From: Flavobacteriaceae bacterium
GTDB lineage: Bacteria; Bacteroidota; Bacteroidia; Flavobacteriales; Flavobacteriaceae
Assembly (NCBI GenBank): GCA_947453885.1
Contig: CANGIF010000008.1
Coordinates: forward strand, 24,679-88,678
Length of the DNA stretch: 64,000 bases
Direction of reading: 5' to 3'
The translations under genes were made by a program, and so were the position numbers. Every line of letters starts with the position of its first letter. Within the stretch, counting starts at the first letter, position 1. Shown here one piece after another: positions 49,695-59,572 of this stretch. The notes beneath the pieces were generated by a model, which did no database searches, was not told the DNA's origin, and saw only the letters and a program-made list of their open reading frames with translations.

Positions 49695-52283
49695 TTACCC
49701 ACTTATTTTAAGCTTCATGCCAGGTTTCAAAGCATTTTCTTCAAGGTCATTCCATTTTTTCAAATCTTGGATAGATACGCCAGGGTATTTTTTAGAAATA
49801 CTAAAAAGAGAATCTCCCTTTTTCACCTGATACAGTTTAGCTTTTGATTTGGAATCTGCTAATTCTCTCGAGTTTTTAGTAGCTTTATCAGTGGTATTTG
49901 TAACTTCATCCGTTTTAGAAACTATTAGTTTTGTTCCTATTTGTATGCTGTTATCATCCAAACTGTTCCACTCTTTTAATTGCGCTAAAGTTACACCATA
50001 CTTTTTTGAAATGTTCCATACATTGTCTCCTTTTTCAACGATATGTTCTACAAGTTGGTTTTCTTTCTTTTCTGTAATTTCGTCACTTTCAACTTTTGCT
50101 ACAATTAGTTTATTGCCTAATTGAATGTTTTCATTTTCAAGGTTATTCCACTCTTTTAGTTGGCTAACGGAAACATTATGCTTTTTGGAAATGGAATGCA
50201 AATTATCTCCTTTTTGAACAATATATAAAGAGGTTGCAACTTTTGCTGTTGTATCTATTTTTTCAATTTTTTTAACTTTACTGTCTTTCGTTGATGCAAT
50301 ATTTGATTTATCTATAACAGTTTCTTTTTTCTTTGATATGCCATTATTTTGTTCGTTAATGTTAATCAATATACTCTTGCCTACAATTAATTTTGAAGAA
50401 TTTAAATGATTCCATTTTTTAATATCAATTGCTTTTACATTGAAGTTTTCTGCAATAGATTCAATATTATCACCTTTTTTAATTTTATATAATTTTGCAA
50501 TTTCTTTATTTGAAAGAACCTTTTCCTCTTTTTGAATCCCAGTATCTTTTACTGTTTTTAGAGTGTTATCTACTAAAGACGTGCCTTTTTCTGCTTTATT
50601 AGCTTTAACGTTTTTCTTAACCGTTTCAACTACTTGTTCTTTAGTAACTATTTTAAGTTCTTTTCCAGCTGTTAATTTGTTTGATTTTAACTTATTCCAA
50701 GTTTTAATAGCTGAACTTGCAACGTTGTATTTTGAGGCAATATCACTTAGATTTTCTCCTTTTTTAATTTTGTGAATTTTGGAAACTTCTTTAAATGTTA
50801 TTGTTTTTTCTTCTTTTACAATTTCAGCAGGTTTGACTTTAGTTTCGGCACTAGCTACTACACTTGTTGAATCTGAAACAATAATTTGTTGTTTAGTTTT
50901 TTCAATTTTTGGTCCTTTATTTGATTTTCTATTTTTAGTAACAATTCGTTCTGTTACTACAATTTTTAATTTTTTTCCTAAAGGTGCCACATTAGATTTT
51001 AATTTATTCCATTTTTTAATTTCAGTAGTTGTAACACCATAGTGTCTAGCAATATTTTCAATATTGTCACCTTTTTTAATTTTAATTATTTTTGTTCTAG
51101 AAACTATTTTTTCTATTCCTAAAGAATCTCTTAGAGCCAATCCTTCAAACGGACGTTCTCTTAAATTAGCTTCATATTGAACAAAATAGTATATTTTATC
51201 TTCATTGGAAGTAAAAACAGCCACTTTGTCCTTTGGTAAACGTAAGTAATTTTTTTTCTTTTCTGAATATGGAATAACATCAAGTTTAAAGGAAGGATTT
51301 AAAAACTGTAATTCAGCAACAGGAATATCTATTAATTTTGAAATTTGCTTAAATGAAATTTCCTTTTTCATTAAAATAGTGTCTGTTGCAAAATAATTTG
51401 TTGGTGCTTTAATTTCGTTGATTCCATGCTCTTTATGGTATTCAAAAATATACATAGTTGCTAAAAAAGCGGGCACATATCCTGCTGTTTCTTGCGGTAA
51501 ATTTTTTCGAATGTTCCAATAGTTTTTATGCCCTCCAGATCTTCTTATAGCTTTGGTTACATTTCCTGGTCCACAATTATAGGATGCTAAAACCAAATCC
51601 CAATCACCAAAAAGAGTGTACATTCCGGCTAAGTATTTGCAGGCTGCTTCAGTAGCTTTAATTGGATCGCTGCGTTCATCAATATATGAATTCACATCTA
51701 AATTATATTGGATTCCTGTACCGTACATAAACTGCCACAATCCTGTTGCGCCAACTCTTGATTTAGCTTTTGGATTCAAAGCTGATTCAACTATTGCTAA
51801 ATATTTTATTTCTAAAGGTATGTTGTATTTGGCCAACGCATCTTCAAACATTGGAAAATAATATTGAGAAATAGCGTACAATCTTTCGTACGACTTTTTG
51901 CGATTTTTTAACAAGGCTTTAATCATGTTTTCCAAACCTTGGTTGTATTCTATGTTAAATGGAGATTTAGCATCTAATTTCTTTAATCTATCTTTTAAAA
52001 TATCTGTAGGTAAATCATAAGCAACGGTTTCGTCCAAATTAATTTTAGAAATGTCTTCAAATTGTTCGTCTGAAAGCTGTTGATTTGATAGTTCTTTCAT
52101 CCACAAACTATCGATACTTGCCAGCTCTTCATGAGTGACAAATGTTCTTTTTATAGAATCCAAAACGCTTAGTTTTGGAGTTTCTAATGTGTTTTTTGTA
52201 GGTTCTTGTAGCGTCACTTCTTGCGAAAAAAGGCTAGATGTGGTTACTATGATAAGGGATAACAGTATCTTTTTTATATTCAT
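49695..52283 (-). CDS. MltD-like lytic transglycosylase with six LysM domains
   Basis: 862 residues from the ATG at 52283, which opens a signal peptide (NIKKILLSLIIVTTSSLFSQ). A family 1 SLT domain (about residues 120-300) carries the catalytic glutamate in LAIVESALNPKAKSRVG and the typical GLWQFMYGTG, SYNCGPGNV and LPQETAGYVP blocks. Six LysM peptidoglycan-binding modules follow, each with xxGDN/SxxxIA/SxxY and KKWNxL, connected by lysine- and serine-rich linkers. The enzyme cleaves glycan strands with 1,6-anhydro product formation during wall remodelling. A TACTTTTG box (leftwards, 52315-52308) may be its promoter. Confidence 0.9.
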   Translation of the reverse strand: MNIKKILLSLIIVTTSSLFSQEVTLQEPTKNTLETPKLSVLDSIKRTFVTHEELASIDSLWMKELSNQQLSDEQFEDISKINLDETVAYDLPTDILKDRLKKLDAKSPFNIEYNQGLENMIKALLKNRKKSYERLYAISQYYFPMFEDALAKYNIPLEIKYLAIVESALNPKAKSRVGATGLWQFMYGTGIQYNLDVNSYIDERSDPIKATEAACKYLAGMYTLFGDWDLVLASYNCGPGNVTKAIRRSGGHKNYWNIRKNLPQETAGYVPAFLATMYIFEYHKEHGINEIKAPTNYFATDTILMKKEISFKQISKLIDIPVAELQFLNPSFKLDVIPYSEKKKNYLRLPKDKVAVFTSNEDKIYYFVQYEANLRERPFEGLALRDSLGIEKIVSRTKIIKIKKGDNIENIARHYGVTTTEIKKWNKLKSNVAPLGKKLKIVVTERIVTKNRKSNKGPKIEKTKQQIIVSDSTSVVASAETKVKPAEIVKEEKTITFKEVSKIHKIKKGENLSDIASKYNVASSAIKTWNKLKSNKLTAGKELKIVTKEQVVETVKKNVKANKAEKGTSLVDNTLKTVKDTGIQKEEKVLSNKEIAKLYKIKKGDNIESIAENFNVKAIDIKKWNHLNSSKLIVGKSILININEQNNGISKKKETVIDKSNIASTKDSKVKKIEKIDTTAKVATSLYIVQKGDNLHSISKKHNVSVSQLKEWNNLENENIQLGNKLIVAKVESDEITEKKENQLVEHIVEKGDNVWNISKKYGVTLAQLKEWNSLDDNSIQIGTKLIVSKTDEVTNTTDKATKNSRELADSKSKAKLYQVKKGDSLFSISKKYPGVSIQDLKKWNDLEENALKPGMKLKISG

Positions 52284-52379
52284 ATTTTGTTTTTTAGACA
52301 ATCTTTACAAAAGTAAAGAATTGCAAATCTATTAGTTAATAACTAAAATAATCTTTAATTATTGTTAAAACTATTTGGT

Positions 52380-53567
52380 TTAATCTAAAATAGCTGCTAT
52401 TCCTGGCAATATTTTACCTTCTAACATTTCTAGCATAGCACCACCTCCAGTGGAAACGTAGCTCATTTTAGATTCTAAATCAAATTGTTTTACAGCTGAA
52501 ACTGAATCGCCACCACCTACTAAAGAAAATGCTCCGTTAGCAGTTGAAGCTGCTATGTAACTACCTAGTTCAATTGTACCGTGTGCAAATTTTTCCATCT
52601 CAAAAACACCTAATGGACCATTCCATAAGATAGTTTTAGACTCCATAATAACCGATTTGAAATTAGCTAAAGATTGTGGACCCGCATCTAAACCTTGCCA
52701 TCCGTTAGGAATTTCATTTACTTTTACAATTTGAGTCGCTGCATCGTTTGAAAAAGCATTTGCTGCAATAACATCTACTGGTAAATGAATTTCAACTTTT
52801 TTTTCTTTTGCCAAACGTAAAATCTCAAGAGCTAAATCCTGTTTGTCATTTTCACAAATGGAATCTCCTATTTTTCCACCTAAAGCTTTAATAAAAGTGT
52901 AAGTCATACCTCCACCAATAATCATGTGATCAACTTTATCTAAAATATTTTCAATAACTGTAATTTTAGAAGAAACTTTACTTCCACCTAAAACAGCTGT
53001 AACTGGTTTTTGGCTGTCTTTTAATACTTTGTTTAAGCTTTCAATTTCTTTTGCTAATAAAAGGCCAAAGTATTTTTTATTTGGAAAAAATTGTGCAATT
53101 ATTGTTGTTGAAGCATGTGCTCTATGGGCAGTTCCAAAAGCATCGTTAACGTAAATGTCACCTAAAGAAGCCAATTCTTTTGCAAAATTAACGTTTCCAG
53201 CTTCTTCTTCTGAATAAAAACGTAGGTTTTCTAAAAGCAAGATTTCTCCAGGTTTTAAATTATCGGCCATTTCTTTAGCTATTGTCCCTCGACAATCTGA
53301 TGCAAAAAGTATTGGTTTACCTAAAATTTCAGACGTTTTTTCGACTATATGTTGCAATGAATATTTGGCTTCAATTCCTTTTGGGCGGCCTAAATGCGAC
53401 ATTAAAATGACACTACCGCCATCGTTTAAAATTTTATCTATAGTTGGCTTAGCCGCTTCAATCCGGGTTGCATCGGTTACTTTAAATTTTTCATCAAGAG
53501 GAACATTAAAATCTACTCTAATTAATGCTTTTTTGTTTTTAAAATTAAAGTCTTGAAGGGTTTTCAT
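52380..53567 (-). CDS. pgk: Phosphoglycerate kinase
   Basis: 395 residues, the usual length. [20 protein letters not shown] and [10 protein letters not shown] are the substrate-binding N-terminal motifs, [12 protein letters not shown] and GGGMTYTFI the nucleotide-binding part, with WNGPLGVFE and GGGDSVSAV closing the active site. The enzyme makes ATP from 1,3-bisphosphoglycerate in glycolysis. It has its own leftward -7 box candidate (TATCTTTG, 53601-53594) and stands between the transglycosylase gene and infB. Confidence 0.97.
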   Translation of the reverse strand: MKTLQDFNFKNKKALIRVDFNVPLDEKFKVTDATRIEAAKPTIDKILNDGGSVILMSHLGRPKGIEAKYSLQHIVEKTSEILGKPILFASDCRGTIAKEMADNLKPGEILLLENLRFYSEEEAGNVNFAKELASLGDIYVNDAFGTAHRAHASTTIIAQFFPNKKYFGLLLAKEIESLNKVLKDSQKPVTAVLGGSKVSSKITVIENILDKVDHMIIGGGMTYTFIKALGGKIGDSICENDKQDLALEILRLAKEKKVEIHLPVDVIAANAFSNDAATQIVKVNEIPNGWQGLDAGPQSLANFKSVIMESKTILWNGPLGVFEMEKFAHGTIELGSYIAASTANGAFSLVGGGDSVSAVKQFDLESKMSYVSTGGGAMLEMLEGKILPGIAAILD

Positions 53568-53794
53568 AATTACATTTTTTTAAATTATTTATGCAAAGAT
53601 ACAAAATTCAAATTAAGTGAAAAATCCCCTGCTTTTTACTAGATATAAAATTGAAATGAATTTTTATAATTAGTTTACTTTCAATAATTTTTAAAAAAAA
53701 TAATAAATATTGTAGTTAAATAAGTGTTTATTCACTAAAAGTAAAAAATTAAATAGTAACTCTATTCCTTAAATTATCCCATAAATTAGGTCAT

Positions 53795-53827
53795 AAAAAA
53801 AGCACTTTCGTTTGTAAAGTGCTTTTT
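53795..53827 (-). terminator. Intrinsic terminator after infB
   Basis: 12-base perfect stem, AAAAAGCACTTT (53797-53808) with AAAGTGCTTTTT (53816-53827), loop of seven. Read leftwards it ends in a T-run, 16 bases beyond the infB stop codon. Confidence 0.85.
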
Positions 53828-53842
53828 ATTTTATGAAGGCTT

Positions 53843-56737
53843 CTATTTTAGTTTCTTTTTAACAGCTACTTCTTGGTAGGCTTCAATTATATCGTTATGT
53901 TCAATGTCGTTAAAGTTCTTCAACTGTATACCACAATCGTAACCTTTAGAAACTTCTTTTACATCATCTTTAAATCTTTTAAGAGCTGTTAATTCGCCTG
54001 TAAAAATAACAACACCTTCTCTAATTAAACGTACTTTTGAGTTTCTAAATATTTTACCATCTGTAATCATACAGCCTGCAATAGAACCAATTTTAGATAT
54101 TTTGAAAATTTCTCTAATTTCGGCTGTACCTGTAATTTCTTCTTTCATTTCTGGCGACAACATGCCTTCCATTGCATCTTTTAAGTCATCTATAGCATCG
54201 TAAATTATAGAATAATTTCGAATATCAATTTCTTCTTTATCTGCTAATTGTCTAGCATTTCCAGCTGGACGAACGTTAAACCCTATAATAATTGCATCTG
54301 ATGCAGAAGCCAGCATAACGTCAGTTTCTGTTATGGCACCTACTCCTTTATGTATAATGTTAATTTGAATTTCTTCTGTAGAAAGTTTAGAAAACGAATC
54401 AGACAATGCTTCTACTGAGCCATCAACATCTCCTTTAAGAATGATATTTAGTTCTTTAAATTGACCTAGAGCAATTCTTCTTCCAATCTCGGCTAAGGTA
54501 ATATGACGTTGTGTTCTAACAGATTGTTCACGCATTAATTGTGTTCGTTTAGCAGCAATCTGTTTGGCTTCTCTTTCGTCTTCAAAAACATTGAATTTAT
54601 CACCTGCTGTTGCTGCACCATCTAAACCTAAAACAGAAACAGGAGTTGATGGTCCAGCTTCTACTACAACATGACCTCTTTCGTCATGCATTGCTTTTAT
54701 TTTTCCATGTTGTTTACCAGCAAGCATGTAATCCCCTACTTTTAAAGTTCCGTTTTGAACTAAAATTGTAGAAACATAGCCTTTTCCTTTATCTAAGAAA
54801 GCTTCAACAACAGTGCCTGAAGCTGGTTTATTTGGATTTGATTTTAGATCTAAAAGTTCTGCTTCAAGCAACACTTTTTCAAGTAATTCTTTTACACCTT
54901 GTCCTTGTTTTGCCGAAATATCGTGAGATTGAATTTTACCACCCCAATCTTCAACTAATAAATTCATACCCGCCAAACGTTCTTTAATTTTTTCAGGATT
55001 AGCGTTTGGTTTGTCAATTTTATTTATAGCAAATATAATTGGAACACCAGCTGCTTGTGCATGTGAAATTGCTTCTTTTGTTTGTGGCATTATGTCGTCG
55101 TCGGCAGCAATTACAATTATTGCAATATCTGTAACTTGAGCACCACGTGCACGCATAGCGGTAAAAGCTTCGTGACCAGGGGTGTCTAAAAATGCAATTT
55201 TTTGACCGTTATCTAAAGTTACACCGTAAGCTCCAATATGTTGTGTAATTCCTCCAGATTCTCCAGCAATTACGTTTTCTTTACGAATATAATCAAGTAA
55301 GGATGTTTTCCCGTGATCTACGTGACCCATAACAGTCACAATAGGAGCTCTGAAAACTAAATCTTCTTCTTTATCTGCTATAATTTGAATAGCTTCTTCA
55401 ATGTCAACTGTAATAAATTCAACTTCAAACCCGAATTCATCGGCAACAATAGTTAATGTTTCGGCATCTAAACGTTGGTTCATAGTCACCATAATTCCTA
55501 ATGACATACAAGTTCCAATTACTTTAGTAATAGGCACATCCATCATAGTTGCTACTTCTCCAACAGTTACAAATTCTGTAACTTTAATGGTTTTACTACC
55601 TTCTTCGATAGCACGTAATTCGTCGTCTGATTTCTGACGATGTGTTTCTCTTTTATCTCTTCTGTATTTTGCTGCTTTTGATTTATTGCCTTTTCCTTGA
55701 AGTTTTTCTAATGTTTCTCTAATTTGATTTTTAACTTCTTCTTCTGTAGGCTCAACTTTTGCAACAATAGCAGGTCTGTTACTTTTTACAAATCCGGGTC
55801 TTGCACTTCTGTTTATTGGATTGTTTCCTGTAGAATTTGTTCCTTGCGAGCCTGAGGTAATAGGTCTTGGAGCTCCTGGTTTTGGAGCAATTCTTTTTCT
55901 TTTATTTTTATTGGCGTTATTATTAGCACCAACACCTGGAGTTGCCCCGGGTTTGTTAGGTGTAATTTTCGGCTCTTCTTTTTTCTTTTTTGGTTTATTA
56001 AATTGAGATAAATCAATTGTTTGACCCGTCAATGTTGCTCCTGATAATTTTTGATATTTTGTTGTAATAGTTTCTTCAACAGGCGAACCTTCATTTGTTG
56101 TAAGTTCTTGATTTTCTGCGACTTTAACTTCCTCCTTTTTTTCTAAAGCAATTGGTTCTTGCTTAGGTTCTAGATTAGTTGGCTCTATTATTACTGGATT
56201 GACTTCTACTTTTTTTACTTTTTCAACTTTAGGTTCAATTGCAATTTTTACTTTTTCAATTTCAACTTTTTTAGTTGCAATAATAGTAGGTTCTGATTTT
56301 ATAACTTCTGGTTGTACAATTTGTTTTTCAACATTTTGCAAAGGTTTAATAGTTTCTTTTGTCGCAGCTGTTTTTGGATTTAAGTCAATTTTTCCTACTT
56401 GTACTGGTCCAGAAATAACGGTTCTCGCTTTTATAATTTCGTTTTTTTGACGCTCTTCATCTGCTTTACGTTTGTCTTCAATTTCTTTTTCTCGCTCAAG
56501 ACGTAAAGCTTCTTTTTCTTTTCGTTTTTCTTCACCTACTTCTTTCGAAGCTTCTTTGTTTCCTCTATCGCCAGCAAACTGCCCACAAAGTACGTTGTAT
56601 ACGTCATCTGAAATTTTTGTGTTTGGGCTTGCTTCAATAGCAATCCCTTTATCTTTTAGATAATCCACAGCTCTTTCTAAAGAAATATTCAATTCCCTTA
56701 AAACTTTGTTTATTCTAATAATTTTTTCTTCAGACAT
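53843..56737 (-). CDS. infB: Translation initiation factor IF-2
   Basis: 964 residues. The N-terminal IF2N region (INKVLRELNISLERAVDYLK) is followed by a long Lys/Glu/Pro-rich linker (to about residue 400), then the GTPase domain with IVTVMGHVDHGKTSLLDYIR (P loop), FLDTPGHEAFTAM (G3) and FAINKIDKPNANPE (G4), and the C-terminal domains that bind fMet-tRNA. IF-2 places initiator tRNA on the 30S subunit. It is the last gene of the rimP-nusA-infB operon, 37 bases after nusA, and is closed by a terminator. Confidence 0.97.
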   Translation of the reverse strand: MSEEKIIRINKVLRELNISLERAVDYLKDKGIAIEASPNTKISDDVYNVLCGQFAGDRGNKEASKEVGEEKRKEKEALRLEREKEIEDKRKADEERQKNEIIKARTVISGPVQVGKIDLNPKTAATKETIKPLQNVEKQIVQPEVIKSEPTIIATKKVEIEKVKIAIEPKVEKVKKVEVNPVIIEPTNLEPKQEPIALEKKEEVKVAENQELTTNEGSPVEETITTKYQKLSGATLTGQTIDLSQFNKPKKKKEEPKITPNKPGATPGVGANNNANKNKRKRIAPKPGAPRPITSGSQGTNSTGNNPINRSARPGFVKSNRPAIVAKVEPTEEEVKNQIRETLEKLQGKGNKSKAAKYRRDKRETHRQKSDDELRAIEEGSKTIKVTEFVTVGEVATMMDVPITKVIGTCMSLGIMVTMNQRLDAETLTIVADEFGFEVEFITVDIEEAIQIIADKEEDLVFRAPIVTVMGHVDHGKTSLLDYIRKENVIAGESGGITQHIGAYGVTLDNGQKIAFLDTPGHEAFTAMRARGAQVTDIAIIVIAADDDIMPQTKEAISHAQAAGVPIIFAINKIDKPNANPEKIKERLAGMNLLVEDWGGKIQSHDISAKQGQGVKELLEKVLLEAELLDLKSNPNKPASGTVVEAFLDKGKGYVSTILVQNGTLKVGDYMLAGKQHGKIKAMHDERGHVVVEAGPSTPVSVLGLDGAATAGDKFNVFEDEREAKQIAAKRTQLMREQSVRTQRHITLAEIGRRIALGQFKELNIILKGDVDGSVEALSDSFSKLSTEEIQINIIHKGVGAITETDVMLASASDAIIIGFNVRPAGNARQLADKEEIDIRNYSIIYDAIDDLKDAMEGMLSPEMKEEITGTAEIREIFKISKIGSIAGCMITDGKIFRNSKVRLIREGVVIFTGELTALKRFKDDVKEVSKGYDCGIQLKNFNDIEHNDIIEAYQEVAVKKKLK

Positions 56738-56774
56738 AAAACCTATTTACTATTATTTTTTTGTTTAGAAAGAA

Positions 56775-58019
56775 CTAGTTTTCAAACTCTTCTTTCAATA
56801 TTCTCATTACTTCCTGAATAGTTTCCTCTTCAAGATCTGTTCTTCTTACAAGATCATTGACATCTTGGTTTAAAATGCTTCTGGCAGTATCTAATCCTAT
56901 TTTTGCAAATTCATCGATTACCCAACCTTCAATTTCATCTGAAAACTCAGACAACTCAACATCGTCTTCAGCATCCATTACAGTTCCTTCTCTGATAACA
57001 TCTAACTCGTATCCAGTTAGTTGTCCTGCTAATTTAATATTATGTCCACCTCTACCTATCGCTTTAGAAACCTCTTCAAGTTTCAAAAACACTTCTGCTC
57101 TTTTAGTTTCTTCATTTATTTTAATTGAAGAAACTTTTGCTGGACTTAGTGCTCTAGTAATGTATAACTGAGTATTAGTAGTATAATTTATTACATCTAT
57201 ATTTTCATTACCTAGTTCGCGAACAATTCCGTGAATTCTAGATCCTTTCATACCAACACATGCCCCTACAGGGTCTATTCTATCATCATACGAATCAACG
57301 GCTACTTTTGCTTTTTCGCCAGGAATTCTTACTACATTTTTCACTGTTATTAAGCCGTCAAAAACCTCTGGTATTTCTTGTTCAAATAATTTTTCTAGGA
57401 ACTTTTCAGAAGTTCTAGACATAATAATTTGTGGTTTATTTCCTTTTAATTCTACATTTTCAATAATTCCACGAACATTATCTCCTTTTCTGAAAAAATC
57501 TGAAGGAATTTGTTTTTCTTTTGGCAAAACAATTTCGTTTCCTTCATCGTCCATTAATATTACTACTCTTGGTCTTACATGATGAACTTCAGCAGTGTAA
57601 ATTTCTCCAATTAAATCTTTAAATTGTTTGTAGAGATTGGTACTATCGTGCTCATGAATTTTAGAAATTAAGTTTTGACGTAATGCTAAAATAGCTCTTC
57701 TACCAAGGTCTATTAATTTAACTTCTTCAGATACTTCTTCACCAATTTCGAAATCTGGTTCAATAGTTCTTGCTTCTGTTAATGTAATTTCTTCATTTTC
57801 TAAATCTAAATCATCATCAGCAACTACAATTCTTCTTCTCCAGATTTCCATATCTCCTTTGTCAGGATTTATGATAATGTCGAAATTATCATCAGATCCA
57901 TATTTTTTTTTCAATGCATTTCTGAATACATCTTCTAAAATCGCCATAAGCGTTACGCGATCTATAAGTTTATCGTCTTTAAACTCTGAAAACGAATCGA
58001 TTAATGCTATATTTTCCAT
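56775..58019 (-). CDS. nusA: Transcription termination/antitermination factor NusA
   Basis: 414 residues. The order is standard: N-terminal polymerase-binding domain (ENIALIDSFSEFKDDKLID), S1 domain (GEIYTAEVHHVRPRVVILMD region), KH1 (DDRIDPVGACVGMKGSRIHGI) and KH2 (VFLKLEEVSKAIGRGGHNIKLA). It lacks the C-terminal acidic repeats of the E. coli protein, as in many other phyla. NusA controls pausing, termination and antitermination. It lies between rimP (11 bases upstream) and infB. In E. coli NusA regulates its own operon through leader terminators, which is relevant to the hairpin in front of rimP here. Confidence 0.96.
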   Translation of the reverse strand: MENIALIDSFSEFKDDKLIDRVTLMAILEDVFRNALKKKYGSDDNFDIIINPDKGDMEIWRRRIVVADDDLDLENEEITLTEARTIEPDFEIGEEVSEEVKLIDLGRRAILALRQNLISKIHEHDSTNLYKQFKDLIGEIYTAEVHHVRPRVVILMDDEGNEIVLPKEKQIPSDFFRKGDNVRGIIENVELKGNKPQIIMSRTSEKFLEKLFEQEIPEVFDGLITVKNVVRIPGEKAKVAVDSYDDRIDPVGACVGMKGSRIHGIVRELGNENIDVINYTTNTQLYITRALSPAKVSSIKINEETKRAEVFLKLEEVSKAIGRGGHNIKLAGQLTGYELDVIREGTVMDAEDDVELSEFSDEIEGWVIDEFAKIGLDTARSILNQDVNDLVRRTDLEEETIQEVMRILKEEFEN

Positions 58020-58030
58020 GCCGCCTCTTA

Positions 58031-58495
58031 TTAAAATGTTATTGTAACAATTGCTTCTATTATTTCATTGTAAGGAATTTCTTTTGTTTTTTGAACGGTT
58101 TCCTTACCTTTTCCTATTTTTTTACTCTCTCTTGTCTCCCAAGTCAAAATTATAAATTTTTCATTTGCTTCAATTAATTTACCTTCAAATTTTTCATTTT
58201 CAAGTTTGACAATTAAAGTCCTACCAACATTTTTTTTATATTGCCGAATTAATTTAAGTGGAGATGATACACCTGCAGAAGCAACTTCTAACGTAAAATC
58301 TTGTTCTTCTCGATCTAAATTATCTTCAATAGAGCGACTAATATCTATACAATTTTGTAAAATTACGCCATTATCGCCGTCTATTGTAATAATAATTTTA
58401 AAATTTTCTGTTATAACAATGTCTATTAAAAAAAGTTCTGGTTTTTCTTCCAAACTTTTGTTTAATACCTTTATAACTTTGTCTTTAAATGTCAT
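58031..58495 (-). CDS. rimP: Ribosome maturation factor RimP
   Basis: 154 residues from the ATG at 58495. A longer frame to 58531 runs into the leader hairpin and adds atypical residues. The N-terminal domain ([35 protein letters not shown], recognised by [20 protein letters not shown]), [14 protein letters not shown] and a C-terminal SH3-like barrel are as expected. RimP is needed for 30S subunit maturation. It opens the rimP-nusA-infB operon. Confidence 0.92.
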   Translation of the reverse strand: MTFKDKVIKVLNKSLEEKPELFLIDIVITENFKIIITIDGDNGVILQNCIDISRSIEDNLDREEQDFTLEVASAGVSSPLKLIRQYKKNVGRTLIVKLENEKFEGKLIEANEKFIILTWETRESKKIGKGKETVQKTKEIPYNEIIEAIVTITF

Positions 58496-58503
58496 ATTTT
58501 TAT

Positions 58504-58529
58504 AAAAAGAGGCACGCATTGCGTGCCTC
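58504..58529 (-). terminator. Leader hairpin with U-tract before rimP (candidate attenuator)
   Basis: Read leftwards: GAGGCACGC, loop of three, GCGTGCCTC (stem 58529-58509), then a run of five T (58508-58504) ending nine bases before the rimP ATG. The stem is strongly GC-rich. No gene on this strand ends upstream, since the adjacent gene is divergent, so the structure lies inside the rimP leader. Confidence 0.65.
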
Positions 58530-58559
58530 ATTATTTAGATAAATTGGTAAATAATGGTG

Positions 58560-58589
58560 CAAATATAGTTATTTTTTTTATATCACAAA
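58560..58589 (-). promoter_or_regulatory. Promoter of the rimP-nusA-infB operon
   Basis: Read leftwards: TTTG (58589-58586), an 18-base spacer and TATATTTG (58567-58560). Transcription would begin near 58554, giving a leader of about 60 bases that contains the terminator-like hairpin. Confidence 0.7.
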
Positions 58590-58676
58590 AAACATATTTG
58601 GAATGTTATAATTTTTTATTACCTTTATAAAAGTTTTAATTAACTATATTTTATAATCTTTTAATCAAAAAAATAT

Positions 58677-59504
58677 ATGAAACGTATATTAATTCCTACT
58701 GATTTTTCAGAACATTCAGAAAACGCATTAAAGGTTGCAGCACAAATTGCAAGAAAAAATAATGCTGAAATAATTCTGTTACACATGCTTGAATTGCCAA
58801 CTTCATTAGCTAATGACGCTGTAGGTGGAAGCACTGGAATACCGGAAGTTATGTTCTTTAAAAAAAGTGCTATAAATAAGCTTGAAGAACTTATGGATTC
58901 AGATTATCTAGAAGGATTAACTGTCTCTGAAGTTGTTCAATTTGAAAAAGCTTTTGAAGGTATTATTGATGTGAGTCACAAAAATAATGTTGACTTAATA
59001 GTAATGGGTTCTCACGGTGTAAGTGGCTACAAAGAATTATTTATAGGTTCAAACACTGAAAAAGTGGTTAGAACATCCGACGTACCCGTTTTGGTAATAA
59101 AAAGCGAAAATGATAATTTTGAAGTAAATACGTTTGTTTTTGCTTCTGATTTTTCAGATGAAGTGAAACCAAGCTTTAAAAAAGTTGTTGAATTTGCAAA
59201 TATGTTTGATGCGTCTTTAGAACTTGTTTTAATTAATACTCCAACAAATTTTAAACCAACACACGTTGCTAAAGAAATATTAGCTAAATTCACTTCAAAT
59301 TTTGACTTAAAAAATCACAATACACATATTTACAATGATGTAAATGTTGAAAAAGGGGTACTTAATTTTGCGAATTCAATTAATGCAGATCTTATAGGAA
59401 TAAGTACTCATGGTCGTAAAGGAATAGCTCATTTCTTTAATGGAAGCATTAGTGAAGATATTGTTAACCATGCTAACAAAACGGTTATAACCTTTAAAAT
59501 ATAA
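58677..59504 (+). CDS. Tandem-domain universal stress protein
   Basis: 275 residues with two Usp domains. The first (about 1-145) starts MKRILIPTDFSEHSENALKV and ends with VMGSHGVSGYKELFIGSNTE, the ATP-binding G2xG9G(S/T) motif. The second (about 150-275) begins TFVFASDFSDEVKPSFKK and ends ISTHGRKGIAHFFNGSISE. Both nucleotide sites look intact. Such proteins respond to starvation, oxidative stress or low oxygen. It is divergent from rimP and convergent with pyk, with a 19-base hairpin in between. Confidence 0.9.
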   Translation: MKRILIPTDFSEHSENALKVAAQIARKNNAEIILLHMLELPTSLANDAVGGSTGIPEVMFFKKSAINKLEELMDSDYLEGLTVSEVVQFEKAFEGIIDVSHKNNVDLIVMGSHGVSGYKELFIGSNTEKVVRTSDVPVLVIKSENDNFEVNTFVFASDFSDEVKPSFKKVVEFANMFDASLELVLINTPTNFKPTHVAKEILAKFTSNFDLKNHNTHIYNDVNVEKGVLNFANSINADLIGISTHGRKGIAHFFNGSISEDIVNHANKTVITFKI

Positions 59505-59513
59505 TTTTTATAA

Positions 59514-59554
59514 ATATAAAGGAGGGATAATTTATAATTATCCCTCCTTTATAT
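59514..59554. terminator. 19-base perfect hairpin between uspA-like and pyk genes (bidirectional terminator)
   Basis: The arms at 59514-59532 and 59536-59554 are perfectly complementary (core AAAGGAGGGATAATT) with a TAT loop. It is placed 10 bases after the usp stop and 19 bases beyond the pyk stop. The flanks are A/T-rich but have no long T-run. Confidence 0.7.
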
Positions 59555-59572
59555 ATTGTGTTTTAAATATAA

